Positions 22,234 through 23,093 of a stretch of DNA of 23,093 nucleotides are shown here, piece by piece. The DNA is from JBMNTU01 sp050945895 (GTDB taxonomy: Bacteria > Bacillota > Clostridia > Christensenellales > Christensenellaceae): contig JBMNTU010000025.1 in NCBI GenBank assembly GCA_050945895.1, positions 1 through 23,093 of the forward strand, read 5' to 3'. The notes beneath the pieces were generated by a model. It was not told the DNA's origin. It was given only the letters and a program-made list of their open reading frames with translations, and did not search any database. The position numbers were made by a program, and so were the translations under genes. Position 1 is the stretch's first letter, and each line of letters begins with the position of its first letter.

Positions 22234-23093
22234 CTATGCCATATTTTCCGGGTTGATATCAATTCCCGTCAAAACATTCTTATACCTGATCCGGCTAAAT
22301 AAATCATAAATTTCACCAATCAGACCATCCCCAGACACATTCTTCATATGAATCAGTATCTGGTAGCGCTGCATATCGTTGATCCGCCGGATTGCGGACG
22401 GTGCCGCATGTATACTGATTATATCATTTTTTGCAGGCAAAAGCACTTGTTTCAGTTGCTTTAAAAAATCCTTGACCGCCAGTATGACTTCCTCCTCCTT
22501 CTCGCCCGAAAACAATATCTGAACAAACGTGGCAAGCGGAGGGTATTGCGCAGAACTACGGCGTTTCATTTCCTCCGCGTAAAATCCCTCATAGTCGTGT
22601 TTTGCAGCAAGTTGAACAGCATAATGCTCTGGGTTATACGTCTGCAATATCACTTTTCCGTCGCTCTTACGGCCTGCCCGGCCCGCAACCTGCGTAATCT
22701 GCTCGAACGTACGTTCGGCACTTCTGTAGTCTGGAAAATTGAGCATCGTATCGGCGGCCAGTATGGCAGAAAGCTGTACGCCTTCAAAATCGAAGCCTTT
22801 GGTAATCATTTGGGTACCCAACAGTATATCGGCTTTTCCCGCGCTAAAGTCCTCAAACAACTTGGTGTGCGAATCCTTTGCAGACATTGTATCCACATCC
22901 ATGCGGAGCACCTTCTGATGCGGAAAAAGCTTCTTCACCTGCTCCTCTACCTGCTGCGTACCCGTACCGAAATATTTGAGGTACGGCTTGTTGCATTCCG
23001 GGCAAAGCTTTCCCGGCGCTTTCACCCTTCCGCAATAATGGCAGCGCAGCTCATCCTTATCCTTGTGGTACGTCATGCTAACATCACAGCTAT
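22234..23093 (-). CDS. priA: Primosomal protein PriA, C-terminal part (cut by window edge)
   Basis: 3'-5' helicase that restarts stalled forks and loads the replicative helicase. Only about 286 C-terminal residues are present; the frame stays open through 23093, where SCDVSMTYHK continues upstream, so the Met at 23076 is internal. Visible parts are the zinc-binding cysteines (RCHYCG and CPEC, partner pairs partly off-window), helicase motifs GTQMITKGFDFEGV and TQVAGRAGRK, and the C-terminal domain ending NPENMA. It leads directly into def 12 nt later. Confidence 0.96.
   Translation of the reverse strand, partial: SCDVSMTYHKDKDELRCHYCGRVKAPGKLCPECNKPYLKYFGTGTQQVEEQVKKLFPHQKVLRMDVDTMSAKDSHTKLFEDFSAGKADILLGTQMITKGFDFEGVQLSAILAADTMLNFPDYRSAERTFEQITQVAGRAGRKSDGKVILQTYNPEHYAVQLAAKHDYEGFYAEEMKRRSSAQYPPLATFVQILFSGEKEEEVILAVKDFLKQLKQVLLPAKNDIISIHAAPSAIRRINDMQRYQILIHMKNVSGDGLIGEIYDLFSRIRYKNVLTGIDINPENMA

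Noticed and set aside
1..23093. CRISPR array, mobile element, prophage or defence island
   Set aside because: No direct-repeat arrays, transposase, integrase, toxin-antitoxin or nuclease genes are seen; nearly every base belongs to conserved core genes.

Overview
The window looks like a chromosomal core-genome segment from a low-to-mid-GC Bacillota, most likely class Clostridia. The reasons are gene order and the individual families. The minus-strand run priA-def-fmt-rsmB-rlmN-prpC-prkC-rsgA-rpe-thiN, then rpmB on the opposite strand, then an Asp23/YloU-like gene, a FakA/YloV-like gene and recG, is the well-known Bacillus subtilis-type order. Genus cannot be fixed from sequence alone. I see no phage, transposase, integrase, CRISPR array or defence island.

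Layout: (1) Positions 1-2071, plus strand: the terminator of an off-window gene, then a candidate three-way-junction leader RNA, an acyl-ACP thioesterase with a TTG start and, 3 nt later, a family-III phosphofructokinase. (2) Positions 2110-2679, minus: a YdeI/OmpD-associated-family gene that converges on pfkA. (3) Positions 2680-3054 hold no protein gene: a tRNA-Val(UAC) with its own strong promoter and a terminator, followed by a second, larger multi-stem element ending in a U-run. (4) Positions 3055-8873, minus: a compact histidine operon in the order hisZ-hisG-hisD-hisH-hisA-hisF-hisIE, driven by a near-consensus promoter and missing hisB and hisC. (5) Positions 8942-13020, minus: Asp23/YloU, FakA-like and recG, with an intrinsic terminator directly before recG. 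(6) Positions 13257-13448, plus: rpmB, divergent from asp23 and convergent with thiN. (7) Positions 13507-23093, minus: the tightly coupled thiN...priA cluster; priA runs off the right edge.

How the genes work together: the right half groups replication restart (PriA), protein N-terminal formyl processing (Fmt, Def), rRNA modification (RsmB, RlmN), the PrkC/PrpC Ser/Thr phosphorylation switch, 30S maturation (RsgA), pentose phosphate (Rpe) and thiamine diphosphate formation (ThiN). The many 4-nt ATGA overlaps and gaps of 1-30 nt argue for long polycistronic mRNAs. prpC-prkC also has its own promoter. The his genes convert PRPP and ATP to imidazole-glycerol phosphate and AICAR and also perform the last (histidinol dehydrogenase) step; the middle steps (HisB, HisC, histidinol phosphatase) must be encoded elsewhere if the pathway is complete.

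I found no convincing new multi-gene system. The most worthwhile leads are non-coding: the leader at 185-237, the structured element at 2734-2848, and the terminator embedded at the recG start. Among proteins, PFK has a Gly where ATP-PFKs carry the Mg-ATP Asp, and PrkC has an Asp at the first glycine of its nucleotide loop.
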